Source: Ceratothoa steindachneri (lineage: Eukaryota > Arthropoda > Malacostraca > Isopoda > Cymothoidae). Taken from it: DNA of 64,000 nucleotides. The notes below the pieces were generated by a model. It saw only the letters and a list, made by a program, of their open reading frames with translations. It had not been told where the DNA came from and made no database searches. Numbering within the stretch: the first letter of the stretch is position 1; the number at the start of each line of letters is the position of its first letter. Below, piece by piece: positions 28,627 through 39,565 of this stretch. Location of the stretch: positions 193,934,087 through 193,998,086 of the forward strand of contig OZ018321.1 in the NCBI GenBank assembly GCA_963969495.1, in the 5' to 3' direction. The translations under genes and the position numbers were made by a program.

Positions 28627-29009
28627 CAGGGCCAGATTTAGATTTGATGAGGCCCTAAGCTATTTGAGATAATAGGGCCTATATGTTCAGATGTCCTATG
28701 TCGGCGACAAATTGTCGCTGTGTTTTGTGTTTAATATGCTATATGGTAATTTTTGGATCTAATAGATTTCTAAAGTCATTTGCCCTTAAAAAAATATGTA
28801 TTTTATCAAAGTAATTGTTGAACTGAAAGACAAGCAAAAAAAAATCATCGGCAAAACTGTTGCAGCATGTAGGTTTTATTTTAGGTTTTTTTATCTTATA
28901 TTTTGGAAATGTACACCCCTTTTTTTCTTTAAGTTTTTTTGGGGGGGAGACAAGAAAGTAGGGGCCCTTAAGCTATAGCTTGTTTAGCTTATACGTAAAT
29001 CCGGTACTG
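28627..29009. mobile_element. hAT-type MITE, family M1 copy 1
   Basis: Left end CAGGGCCAGATTTA; right end, reverse complemented, CAGTACCGGATTTA. Flanks GAAACGAA and (offset by two bases) CAAACGAA differ at one position. The inner right border TAGCTTGTTTAGCTTA is shared with the copy at 59456-59789. Noncoding; the small ORF inside is incidental. Confidence 0.7.
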
Positions 29010-30527
29010 GTCAAACGAAAGAAATCCACGCTCCCAACGATAGACACTGAAATAATGAAATAATAAAAGGGAAGAGCTCTAAAAACCCGGGATACAACGG
29101 TCGTATGAACAAAATTTATTTAACACCATTATTTTTCGCCCAAAACTTTCCTCGCTCTAAATCAGCGAAAAGGAGATAGAAGCTGAAGGTATTAAAGGTA
29201 AACACTCTTTCCATCTCTGAGCTCCTTCCATAGTGCTCGGAATGCAGTTCGACGTGCGATAGTGTGGAAGTGTGGGTGGAATCGTTTTCGCTGCTTGTTC
29301 TTCGGGATTTCTGAGTGTTTTCTTGCCCTGTCAATCGAGTGAAAACCTTTGTACGATATCCCATCAAGATCAACTTTTAAGTAACCTTTGGTAAGTAGCT
29401 GACGGAAGGTTTGGTGTTTACATCCTTCTCAAGTTTGATTGAAAGACGGCCCGAACAAAAGCAATTTTCTCTTTGCTCCCCAAACTAATATTATTTTCAT
29501 TTACCTAAGGCTGAAGGAACTTATCACAGGTTGTTGTGATTTTCTATATCCTTTCTTCTCCTTTCGTTCTTCGAAGGGTGCTACGCAGATTCGCGGCAAT
29601 TACTTAAATGAGATGTCGAAATTCCTGAGATTTTAGCAGACGGAAATTGGGGCGGAAGTTGATTTAATGCTCGGCTTTTAAAGACCTACTCGTGATCCTA
29701 GGGCAGAAATCTAACCTGGAACTCATTTGGAACCTGGAATATAAAGAGGTAACAGCATTTCGAATTATCGTTTGGGATTGACACCGTAGCTTCTCAATTA
29801 TGGTAACGTGAACGAAATAAATGGGAATTTAAATACCTTTGGTTTTCCATTTTGGGGTCGTGCTTCCGAGCAAAGCATTTTTATGTAGTGAGGGAACATG
29901 AGTTGATAAATCAAATATGCGCACTATATCCCCCCCCCTGTTATGTTTCCTGTCGGGAAATATATATAAGATATAAGAGAGTTAACTTATAAATGAAGGA
30001 AACACCGGCTTGGGATCGAATTTGTGGAAATAAAATTGAACAGAAGTGAAAGACTCAAGTGTCAGCTAAAAAAGCGTGGAAGAAAATCAAATAGGCGAAA
30101 CAAAAGCCTACTAACAACTTTATTTGATACGAACAAAACAATCACAAATACACACTCGGAGAACCATCCTTCTCATCCTTCAGTGTTGCCACATCCTTTT
30201 CGCATGAAACATAAGGCTATGAAGTTTGGACCAGGGAACTTTACCAAAGTTGTACATTTTTTCTATATAACTAACTACTATGACTTTGTATCAGCTTAAA
30301 AATAATAAGTGACAAATTCTAAAGTTAATTAACCTTTTGATAACTTATTTGCGAGTACTTTTTGTAGGAAAGAAATAAAATGATTTGATCTTCAAAATTG
30401 AATACATTCAGAAGGCGGCATTTAATGGCCAAGAAAACCATATGCGGTCTAAAGGCCGCAGGTCCCCTTTCACCTAGTATACACTATAGTACTCCAATTT
30501 TAGGTCAAGTACAAGGTTAACTAGTAC
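29010..30527. other. No gene recognised
   Basis: About 1.5 kb without a recognisable gene. A Ser/Thr-rich open frame on the - strand (29116-29373) and a basic one on the + strand (30024-30299) are the longest. Neither has splice borders or a family motif that I can support. Confidence 0.35.
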
Positions 30528-30655
30528 GAGAGAGAGAGAAAGAGAGAGTAACAAGGAAAAGAGGTACCCTAGTAGAACTTACGATCCATTCAAAGAGGGT
30601 ACTTTTGAGTGAACACTTGAGCAGGTGAAGTCCTCTAAAGGGTCAGATTGACACT
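30528..30655 (-). mobile_element. CR1 family A, 3'-terminal fragment
   Basis: The stretch from GGTACCCTAGTAGAACTTAC to AAAGGGTCAGATTGA is nearly identical to the 3' terminus of the long CR1 at 32285-36850 (32320-32420). Like that copy, it ends in an (AG)n run (30531-30548). Confidence 0.8.
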
Positions 30656-30768
30656 AGAACTACAGAACTACATAAACAAGGACCAGCAAAGACCCTAAGA
30701 TCCGCTCAAGGCCAGTCCGTTTACAGAAGATGTTAACTACCACATTCTAACATCAATCTATCTTGATT

Positions 30769-30990
30769 TTTTTTACATGCTGTTATTTTTGTTGTTTTTT
30801 AAGTATTTCAAATCTACGGTACACACTTATCTACATGTGTACCCTTTATATATATATTTTTTACATGATTTTTTGAATATTTCTATTCTACTGTAGACAC
30901 TTATCTACATGTGTATCATTTTAAATTTCTTTACATGCCTCTTCTAATTATTTCAATTCTACGCTACACACTTATCTACATGTGTACCCT
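30769..30990. repeat. ~72-bp tandem repeat, three units
   Basis: The block ACACTTATCTACATGTGTA recurs at 30823, 30897 and 30968 with TTTACATG and ATTTC(A/T)A spacers between. Spacing is 74 and 71 bases. The shared block is partly self-complementary. No coding content. Confidence 0.75.
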
Positions 30991-31259
30991 TGACATGCAG
31001 ATTCAGCTATCCCTCAAATACACGAACACGCTTCTTCGAACAAGTGGGGGGGGGGATTGATAGGACAGTACTCTCTTCTCCCACAGGCTTCGCCTTCTAG
31101 TGATGAAAATAATATACTTATAAGATAGACAGAAAAAGAAAAAGGGAATTCACATTCACTCCATGAAGAGGGGCGTCGCTGACATCTTTTTATTGCTCAT
31201 TTCATTTCATTTTATTCCCAACTCCTTATTTCGTATGGCGTGTTCTTCTATGTTCCTAC

Positions 31260-32033
31260 TACGTTATATTTACACTATTGAAGTACTCATCAAGTCAGTT
31301 TTTGAACATATTAACTGACGTGCTTTCTACTACACGGTGGAGCAGGCTATTCCACGTTTGCGTGATTTTAAACGGTAAATAATTTTGAGCTATAGTAGAG
31401 TTAAATCGTTTGTTCATTAATTTTAAACCATTTTGGCGTGTGTTGGCCCTTTCGTCCATCTCGAACAATAGTCTGTAATCAATATTAGTAAATCCTTTTA
31501 AGATTTTGAATACCTCGATCAATTGTCTACGTAATAGGCTACTTTCAAGTGATAGTAGGTTTAATGAGCGGAGTCTATCTTCGTACGGTTTGTTTCGGAT
31601 TCCAGGAACTAGTTTCGTAGCCAGACGTTGCACTCTTTCTAACTGCGCTATATCCTTGTATAGGGAGGGACACCAAAATTGAACCGTGTATTCGAAGTGT
31701 GGGCGCAAGTGCGATTTGTATAGTGGCACGATTATATCTTTCGATTTGAAAGTAAAATTCCGAGCAATATATCCTAGCATTCGGTTTGCTTTTCACAATT
31801 TTCTGCGCATTGTTTCGATACTTTAAGGTCCTCCATGATTAAAATCCCCAGGTCTTTTTCTAAGTTAACGGATTTGGGAATTTGGTCTTTCATATGGCAT
31901 TCTACTTTTAAGTTATGACATCCTAAATGCATGACCTTGCATTTATCTATGTTGAAGCCCATTTGCCATTTATCCGCCCATTCGACAGTTTTATTAACGT
32001 CAATTTGCATTTGCTCTACATTGGGTCTCGAAA
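31260..32033 (-). pseudogene. CR1 family C, 3' fragment of reverse transcriptase ORF
   Basis: The - strand starts inside the RT thumb: VNKTVEWADKWQMGFNIDKC, VNLEKDLGILIMEDLKVSKQ, then MLGYIARNFTFKSKDIIVPL, LRPHFEYTVQFWCPSLYKDI, LERVQRLATKLVPGIR and ITQTWNSLLHRVVESTSVN. This is the CR1 C-terminal layout. A frameshift separates the two halves near 31780. The N-terminal 60% is absent and the left part is a different CR1 family, so it is a 5'-truncated insertion. It carries no catalytic box. Confidence 0.85.
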
Positions 32034-32165
32034 GAGCTCGGCTTCAAGTCTCCAAGTGGCTATTTTTCAAGACTTTGTCTAGTTTCGACTTGAACTGTTC
32101 AACAGAGTTGCTGTTGACAACTTCCATTCGAAGTGCGTTCCAAGCACCGCAGATGCTGTTTGTGG
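32034..32165 (-). mobile_element. CR1 family A fragment next to the family C insertion
   Basis: CTTCAAGTCTCCAAGTGGC through CAACTTCCATTCGAAGTGCG matches 32450-32550 of the long CR1 closely and then diverges near 32165. Together with 30528-30655 it may be one older family A copy split by the family C element. Confidence 0.7.
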
Positions 32166-32503
32166 TTCCTCCCCTTCACACTGGAGAGAGAGAGGAACCC
32201 ATCCTTGATGCAAAATATAAAAATGAAAATTCGGAAAAATTTTCTCTAACAGAGAAGAACAGAGATACGGATCAGAAAATCTGATTTAACAGAGAGAGAG
32301 AGAGAGGGAGAAAAGAAGTAAAAAGCAAAAGAGGTACCCTAGTAGAGCTTACGATCCATTCAAAGAGGGTACCTCTGAGTGAACACTTGAGCAGGCGCAG
32401 TCCTCTAAAGGGTCAGATTGATGCTCTAGAAGAGCACTCGCGGCACGCTTCAAGTCTCCAAGCGGCTATTTTTCAGGACTCTGTTTAGTCTCGACTTGAA
32501 CTG

Positions 32504-35170
32504 TTAAACAGATTCACTGTTAACAACTTCCACTGGAAGTGCGTTCCAACTACCGCAGATACTGTAAGTGAAAACTTTTCCACACAGATCACGGTTGTAA
32601 CGCTTCAGTTGAAGTTTAGAGCCGTGATTTCTTGTTCTGCTCTCAGCAAGTGTGAAAATATCCCTGAAGTCAACATTTTCGAACCCTCGAAATATTTTGA
32701 AAACTTCGATGAGCTGACCACGCAGTCTATGGGTTTCCAACGAGAACAGATCTAATTCCCTTAATCTATCTTCATAACTTTTATGTCTGATAGAGGGAAT
32801 CAGTTTGGTTGCCCTGGCTTGCACGCGTTCCAATCTCGCGATGGCCTTTCTAAATGAAGGACTCCAAAATTGTACGGCATACTCCAGGCGCGGTCAGACA
32901 AGTGAGTTGTACAAACACAGTACAATCTCCTTGTTCCGATAACCAAACTGGCGCTATATGTAGCCCAGCATTCTTTGGGCCTTTTTATCCACCTCAATGC
33001 ACTGTTTCGAGAACTTGAGGTCACTCTTGATTGTTACACCCAAGTCATTCTCAGTGTCTGTGGATTCAATAGCAGTGCCCTTAAGGATATACTGAAATTG
33101 GGGATTTCGGTGACCGATAGGCATCACTTTGTATTTGTTCACGTCAAAAGGCATTTGCCACGTGTATGACCACTCTCCAATTTTCCCAAGATCTTCCTGA
33201 AGGCGGGCAGTATTTTCATCCTTTGCAACGTTCATACCAAGCTTGGTTTCGTCGGCAAATTTGGAAATCTTAGCAACCATATCACCGCCCATGTCGTTGA
33301 CGTAGATGATGAATAGTAGTGGTGCTGGGATAGAACCTTGAGGCACCCCACTAGTAACGGGCACGCACTCAGAAGCCTGTCCATTTAACACCACCCGTTG
33401 CCGTCTGCCACTTAGCCAGTTCTATATCCAACCTAGTACATTTCCATCTATGCCCAGCGCACGCACTTTCCGGAAGGGGCAGCGGTGTAGTAACTTATCG
33501 AATGCTTTTTGAAAGCCTATGTAGATAACATCCACCACCTTATGCAGGTCGTGCTCACTGAAAACGAAATGGAAAAATTCCACAAACTTCGTTAGGCATG
33601 ACCGTTGCCTTCGGAACCCGTGCTAGGAACTCCTCAATCACAAGTTGGACTCTAAATATGACGTCATTTTGTCCACCTTGATGCTTTCCATGATTTTACC
33701 AACTGCCTAGGGTCTCCTTTCTTGAAGATAGGAGTCACCTCCGCTTCACGCCAGTCTCTAGGAACGCATCCGGTCCGGATTGACATGTTGAAGATTGTGC
33801 TGAGATGTTATGACACTTCATCGCGCACTTCTTCCAATACTTTAGGTAGAAACCCGTCAGGGCCAGGAGACTTATTCGTCTTTAAATCAGTGATCTTTTT
33901 TTCTATTTCTCCTTGCGTTAGGTCCATTTCTTCCAGCTTTTCACCTAAGTAGGAATCTGTAGGCTGGGGGATCGGACCACTCTCTTCAGTAAACAATGAA
34001 GAGAAGTAGTAGTTCAGGAGGTGAGCATTTTCTGCATCTGAATGCTTTAATTCCCCTCCTCATTCATTAAAGGGCCAATCGTGGGATGGATTGGCTTACG
34101 GCTGTTTACATAACCAAAGAACTCCTTGGGATTCTCCTTGCAAAGTCTCACCACGCGGAGCTCCTCGGCACGCTTTGCCGCCCTTATGCTGGACTTCACT
34201 TTCCTAGCTAGCCTACGGTAGTCCTTAAAGTCTCCAGAAATCTTTAACTGCAGGTACACCGTTCTTTTCTCCCTCAGCAGTTGACCAATTTTTCTATTAA
34301 ACCACTTTGGTTGAACAGAAGACCGACGGAGGTTTTTCGAAGGGATGAATGGTGATTGAAGACCCATGAACGTAGTTTTGAATCTATTCCACGAATCTTC
34401 AACACCCTCGCACAATTCTAGCCTCGCATTAGTCAATCCAGCACGAAATCCTGCAAAGTCTGCTCTTCTTGAAACAAGTTTCCTCGATTAACTAGTTGCA
34501 GACTCTAACTTGGGGACCTTGACTATAAATCTAACTAGTCGGTGATCACTGGCACCGAGCTTTTCTCCTACAGAGAGATCATCAACGATGTCATCCTCAG
34601 AGGTGAAAACCCAGTCGAGGGCATTATTGCCTCTCGTCGGCTCTCTCACACATTGAGTCAGGAACTCGTTGTTCGAGAAATTCAGGAGTAGCGTGTCTCG
34701 CCACAGGGTTCTCTGGTTTCGCAGTCAACTTGGCTGTTGAACTCACCTATGGCGATACACACTCTGTCTTGTACAATTTCATCCAGCAGCCAGTACAAAT
34801 CCCTGTCCTTTTCAACGAGTTGGGCAGGTGGTCTGTAAAGCAGCAGCGTCCTGTATTTGGCAGGACTCATATCAAGGTCAACAACTAGTAGCTCGTGGTC
34901 GGATAAAATGTTGCAGTTCGTCGATTTGAGCCTATCCATGACATACAACAGCACACTGCCACTCTCTTTGTCTGGCCTATCTTTCTGGAAGAGTTGGTAA
35001 CTGAGAATGGTGAATTCACCTTCAAAATCTCAATTGGAGGTTTTTACCCACGACTCAGTTATGGCCACCTTTTCAGGTTCTTCCGTCGCTACGAGGCCAC
35101 GAAGTTCAAGAAACTTGTTTCTTATTGACCTCGCATTAAACAGAACTTTCAGCGAGTACCCGAATGTAGG
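32504..35170 (-). pseudogene. CR1 ORF2 (endonuclease + reverse transcriptase), family A
   Basis: Endonuclease traces: LFNARSIRNKFLELRGLVA, then LLYVMDRL, LLLYRPPAQ and IAIGEFNSQVD (GDFN with Asp to Glu). Linker: PKWFNRKIGQLLREKRTVYL and NPKEFFGYVNSRK. Reverse transcriptase: TDLKTNKSPGPDGFLPKVLE, VTSGVPQGSIPAPLLFIIYV, then KFADETKLG, where the second catalytic Asp is Glu. C-terminus: LEYAVQFWSPS-like, MERVQARATKLIPSIRHKSY and GSWNALPVEVVNSESV. Numerous stops and shifts. The length fits a complete CR1 ORF2. Confidence 0.8.
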
Positions 35171-35189
35171 ACTCCCTACTCTTTTCCGT

Positions 35190-36850
35190 TTTTCGGCTTA
35201 TTTATTGGTTTGGTGGCTCCCCTCTTTGCGACCTCTGAGAAGGTCGTTTCAGGAATGACACGGGCGTACTGGCCTACGTCCGCCTTCTCTCTGGACCTGA
35301 CACTCCTTAGAGTCCGTTCCACGACATCCTGTATCATGTTACAGAGTACAGCCTTTCTTTTGAATGAAAGATGTACTCCATCCCTTTAGTAGAGATCGTT
35401 TCTACCATAGAAGGTGCGGTAAGGGTCTATAAAAAGACCCCCTCCACCGTACACAAATCTCCCATGCGTCTATTAAGGGAGACGTTCCCGAGTGAGCGGT
35501 CCGGGTTGGACCTCTTCTCGGGAGCATCCCGACCACTACACGTCTGCGTGTTTTCAGCCCACAGTCGTCAACAGCATCCATGACCGTGTTGAGAATGTTT
35601 AATGTGTGGCCTATCCTTTCTCCTCTGAGGTAGAGGTCGTTGCCACTTACCATTAGGGTAACGATTGAGTTCTCAGAAATCTGAGATTTCTCCACCTTAA
35701 CTCTAATCTGCTAGTTTCCCCTTCTTGGTAGGCAACTTACCTTCACACTCGTGCGAAGGCGTGCTGCTAGCAGGGGTTGCAGGGCCCGTGCTTGAGAGTC
35801 CCCAATAAGGTTGACCCTCGCATATTTGTCTGCACTCTTTTCTTTCGCGAGAGACTTATCTCTTTTCTCTTTCGTCTGCGCATTTCCCTTGTTTTTCTTC
35901 TTTTTCTTCTTCTTCCCCTTTTTTGATCTTCATTTGTCTTTTCTTCTGTTTCTCTTTTCTCTTCTTCTCCTCTTTCCACTTTCCCTTGCCCACCAGTAAC
36001 GCTGGAATCTTCTACACTGGGGTAGGCTGCAATAAGGTCGTTGTTTTTCTTATTTTTTTTCTTTTTATTTCTCTTCTTAACTTCTCCGAATGGCTGAAGT
36101 GTCACTGCCAATACAGTTTCAGTTCCTTGAGTTGAAGTCTCATCTACGGAACCACCCAAGTCATTGGGAGCTTCGTTCGAGCTTGAGCTGATTGGGTCTC
36201 TAGTTTAGAAGCTAACTCTTGGATTCTCTCCTCGAGACGCCGAATTTGTAGTGCGTGATCCGTTTCTAGGGTCTGTAATTTAATTTCCAGTGCTCTAGGT
36301 TTTCCCTTAGAGGTTCTGAAGAGAGCTTTGAGTTCTTTGCAGTACGCCACTGCCTCTCGGATCTCTCCTTTATCGGTGCATATACTTCCCGGGTGGCATT
36401 TCGAAAAACAGCCCTCCGGAAAGTCCACGCACCACTTGTCCTTCTGGCAAATCGCACATGTCTATTTGAGTGCAGCTGGTCCTTTTTTTCCATGTAATTT
36501 TGAACACTTTCTCTTTCTCAAAACTTTGCGACCAATCAATAGTAAAAAGGGGGGGTTGGTGAGTTCTCCACACGTGAGTCGCTCCCGCCTATCGATTGGA
36601 GACGTTTTGACGTCTTTCAGAAGGCACGCTCCATGTGCTGCTGTTCGTCCGACCGAGTCTTTAAACCTCGGCGTGCCGTGGTTCCCAACCAAGCAGTACT
36701 GACAGTCCCCGAAGGGGCCATCGATTTCTCACCAGGTGAACAACGGAGCACGCCCCGTACTAAACTCTTACTAGTTCCCTTCACGACGGCCAGGATCTCG
36801 GAGTAGAGTTCAATGGATATCCCACCACACCAACAGACTCGATCCAAGGC
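35190..36850 (-). pseudogene. CR1 ORF1 with zinc finger, coiled coil and SGNH-type esterase
   Basis: Reading 5' to 3' on the - strand: a basic segment, then CAICQKDKWCVDFPEGC..C (PHD-like cysteine cluster, about 36460-36400), a helical charged region LEIKLQTLETDHALQIRRLE followed by ERIQELASKLET (coiled coil), a lysine run KKRNKKKKNKKN near 36060, and an SGNH esterase. The esterase has block I LIGDSQAR (near 35815), block III VSGNDL (near 35645) and block V DGVHLS (near 35380), so Ser, Asn, Asp and His are all visible. Esterase-bearing ORF1 proteins are known from CR1-group LINEs. At least four stops or frameshifts break the frame. Confidence 0.75.
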
Positions 36851-37559
36851 TTTTCATTGGCCTGGCAACTAACCTGAGAACAAAGCGCCGTCACCTCGGA
36901 CCGATGCTACCAGAGGCACCCGTCAAAGGCCACTGGGAATGGTCAATAATTCCGCGCCAGGGAAGGAGTTAACGGGGCACTACCCTCATCCCATTCATCG
37001 CGCCCCAACGCATAGGACACCCTCTAGTCCTAGTCTCTCGCAACCAGTGAACGTCGATTGGCGTTATTTGTTTGGAGAGGTTCCAAAGCCTCTCTTCTGA
37101 TGCATGAGGTAGCTGCCAGGTCCTTATATGTAGATAAAGGGGAAAAAGGGTAAGAGTGACATGATAGGAGTAGGGCATTTGGTTGTTGTTTTTTCTTCTT
37201 GTATAATAAGTGGAAGAGATATGATAAAAGTGAAAAAGGAAGGACGCACTTAGTCTAGAACCTCGTTTCCGACCAAATCGACAAGGGAAGCCCTACCAGG
37301 GGTACCCAGAAGAGAGGTACCCCCACCAACATAGCTCCAAAAGTCAAAGGTACACACAAGCTCTCTTCCCGTGACAAAGGGGTGTCACCTCTCCCTCTAC
37401 TTTCTAGAGAGAGAGAGAGAGAGAGAGATATTACATCGAGATTACATTGAAAGTTTGGTAGCAACAGATCTACTGATCCTCACTAGGCTACCAGAAGGAT
37501 TATGGATCAAAACAGCTCTATGAAACGGCAAAGTAAAGGTGAGGCAGGAAATATTTGCT
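36851..37559. other. No gene recognised; (AG)n at 37405-37428
   Basis: About 700 bases between two CR1 elements. It holds a short (GA)n microsatellite and incidental open frames. Part of it may be 5' UTR of the family A CR1. Confidence 0.4.
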
Positions 37560-39391
37560 AAAAGTAGATTGCAACTTTATTAGTTACTATTTTACATTAC
37601 CCTTTTTTATCTACTGTAAAACAAGTCTGGGTTAGGGTTTGTCATCATCCATTTATCAAACTTATCTTTAAATGAAACTATACTAGCTGCATTAACCATA
37701 GCATCTGGTAGGTTGTTCCAGATTCTTATGGTTCTGTTGAAGAAGAAGAATTTCGTTTTGTCTGTCTGAAAGTGACTTCCTTCAAGGTTAAAGTTGTGAC
37801 CACGCGTTGATTCATTTGATATAAATATTAGAAATTTTGATTTGTTTACATTTTCCACACTATGAACAATTTTAAATAACTCTATCATGTTCCCGCGTAT
37901 GCGTCTCTGTCTAAGAGAGAATAGATTTAGAGCTTTAAGACTCTCTTGGTCATTATTTGTTCGCAAGTGAGGAATCATATTGGTTATTCGACGCTGGACT
38001 CTCTCTAATCTTTCTGTGTCGCACTCTAGATGTGGTGACCAAAACTGCACGCAATATTCTAAATGTTGCCTAACAAGTGCATTATAAAGTGTTAGAATAC
38101 ATCTTTTAGCCTTGTTTTGAAATGTACGCCCTATGAGACCTAGTATCCTGTTTGCCTTTTTCATTGCCTTCATGCATTGTTTACTTGATTTAAGGTCGCT
38201 GGAAATTTTTACACCCAGATCTTTTTCTACGTTGACGTTTGGTATGTCGGTTCCTCCTAGTTTGTAGTTGGTTCTCGCGTTGTTTTTACCAATGTGGAGG
38301 GAGCTGCACTTTGCGACGTTAAAATTCATTTGCCATTTGCTCGCCCATTCAACCAATTTGTTTATGTCATCTTGAATCAGTGAACGGTCTTCGGAAGTTT
38401 TTGCACGACCTCCAATTTTGGTATCATCTGCAAACATTGATAACTTGTTAATTATTCCGATGTCTATGTCGTTAATGTATATGTGGAAGAGTACTGGTTC
38501 AAGCACCGATCCCTGCGGCACGCCACTTGTTACTTGAATATAGCTGGAAGGGCTGCCACAAATTACTACTCATTGACTTCTTTTACTAAGCCAGTCTTCT
38601 ATCCATTTAACTACTTTCCTTCCGATACCATGAGCTTTGATTTTGGCAATCAATCGTTTGTGTGGTACCTTGTCGAATGTCTTCTGAAAATCGAAATACA
38701 CAATATCGGCAGCTCGGTCTTCATCATATATTTTGAATATGTTGTGAAAGAAATGAAGCAAGTTTGTCAAACATGATCGTTTTCAACGAAATCCATGTTG
38801 AGAATCTCTTATAAGGTTTTTCTTTTCCATGTGATCTACAATTTTGTCTCTCATTATTCTTTCAAATAGTTTTCCAATTACTGAGGTTAAACTAATAGAG
38901 CGGTAGTTTTCGGCACAGGAGCGGTTTCCCTTTTTGAATATTGGTGTAACATTTACTATTTTCCAATCTTTTGTTTGGTACAACACACGTTTCTAAACTT
39001 TTATTGAATATATGTGTCAGGGGGATAGTGATTGCTTCGCGTATTTCATATAAAACGCGAGAGTGAATACCGTCTGGACCAGGAGAACTACTTACGTTAA
39101 TTGCTTTCAGGCCTTCTCTGACTTCGTTTTCAGAAATAAAAAAGTCATTCAAATGTTGTTCATTGTTGTCGAACAATTCCACTGGAACTGGAACGTTGGT
39201 CTCATCTTCAGTAGTAAACACAGAAGCAAAAAAAATATTAAGAATTTGGGCCATCTCCTCATTATCATCCACAGTGTCGTTATCTTAAGAGAGGAGCGCG
39301 TCAATCAATGGGGAGGTTGTCTTTTTACTATTCACATAGCTGAAGAATAACTTAGGATTGTTTTGTACTTGCTGAGCGATAGAGAAAGAGA
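37560..39391 (-). mobile_element. CR1 family B, 5'-truncated
   Basis: A second CR1 family on the - strand. It is truncated in the linker between endonuclease and reverse transcriptase at about 39391, where it abuts a 5S rRNA-like sequence. Its 3' part runs to about 37560. Its coding part (37607-39380) is one of the better preserved in the window. Confidence 0.85.
37607..39380 (-). pseudogene. CR1 reverse transcriptase, family B (few breaks)
   Basis: It begins QQVQNNPKLFFSYVNSKK, then INVSSSPGPDGIHSRVLYEI, WKIVNVTPIFKKGNRSCAEN, YRSISLTSVIGKLFERIM, DSQHGFR, DIVYFDFQKTFDKVPHKRLI, VTSGVPQGSVLEPVLFHIYI and MFADDTKIGG with both aspartates. The last 304 codons (38521-37607) are uninterrupted and include the thumb, QHLEYCVQFWSPHLE, LERVQRRITNMIPHLR and a normal C-terminus (WNNLPDAMVNAASIVSF). 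Breaks lie near 38990, 38780 and 38570. The endonuclease is missing. Confidence 0.85.
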
Positions 39392-39492
39392 TAAGCCAAC
39401 AGCACCTAGTGTTCCCAGGCAGTCTCCCATCCAAGTACTAACAAAGCCCAATCTGCTTAACTTCGCTGACTATCTGAGAAGCGGTGCTTTGA
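39392..39492 (-). pseudogene. 5S rRNA-like sequence fused to truncated CR1
   Basis: The - strand carries GAAGTTAAGCAG, TTAGTACTTGGATGGGAGAC and TGCCTGGGAACACTAGGTGC, ending TGTTGGCTT. These are the conserved 3' two-thirds of animal 5S rRNA in the right order and spacing, including the internal promoter (box C) region. The first 17-20 bases are missing or unrecognisable. The 3' end GGCTT joins the CR1 truncation point directly. It is flanked on the other side by (GA)n. It is a processed or degenerate copy, not a functional 5S gene. Confidence 0.75.
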
Positions 39493-39495
39493 ACA

Positions 39496-39511
39496 TGAGA
39501 GAGAGAGAGAG

Positions 39512-39562
<51 letters not shown>
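39496..39562. repeat. (GA)n microsatellite
   Basis: Near-perfect GA repeat with one ATAGATA interruption. It lies on the 5' side of the 5S-like sequence. Confidence 0.95.

Positions 39563-39565
<3 letters not shown>

Larger units (their letters stand above)
32285..36850 (-). mobile_element. CR1 retrotransposon family A, long copy (ORF1 + ORF2)
   Basis: About 4.6 kb on the - strand with ORF1 (zinc finger, coiled coil, basic stretch, SGNH esterase), ORF2 (endonuclease, reverse transcriptase) and a short 3' UTR ending in (CT)n on the sense strand (32289-32309). It is decayed by stops and shifts but has all CR1 parts in order. The 5' end is uncertain; similarity to anything known stops near 36850. 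Confidence 0.8.

Noticed and set aside
29116..29373. 85-codon Ser/Thr-rich open frame on the - strand
   Set aside because: Considered as an exon, but no good acceptor or donor and no family motif were found.
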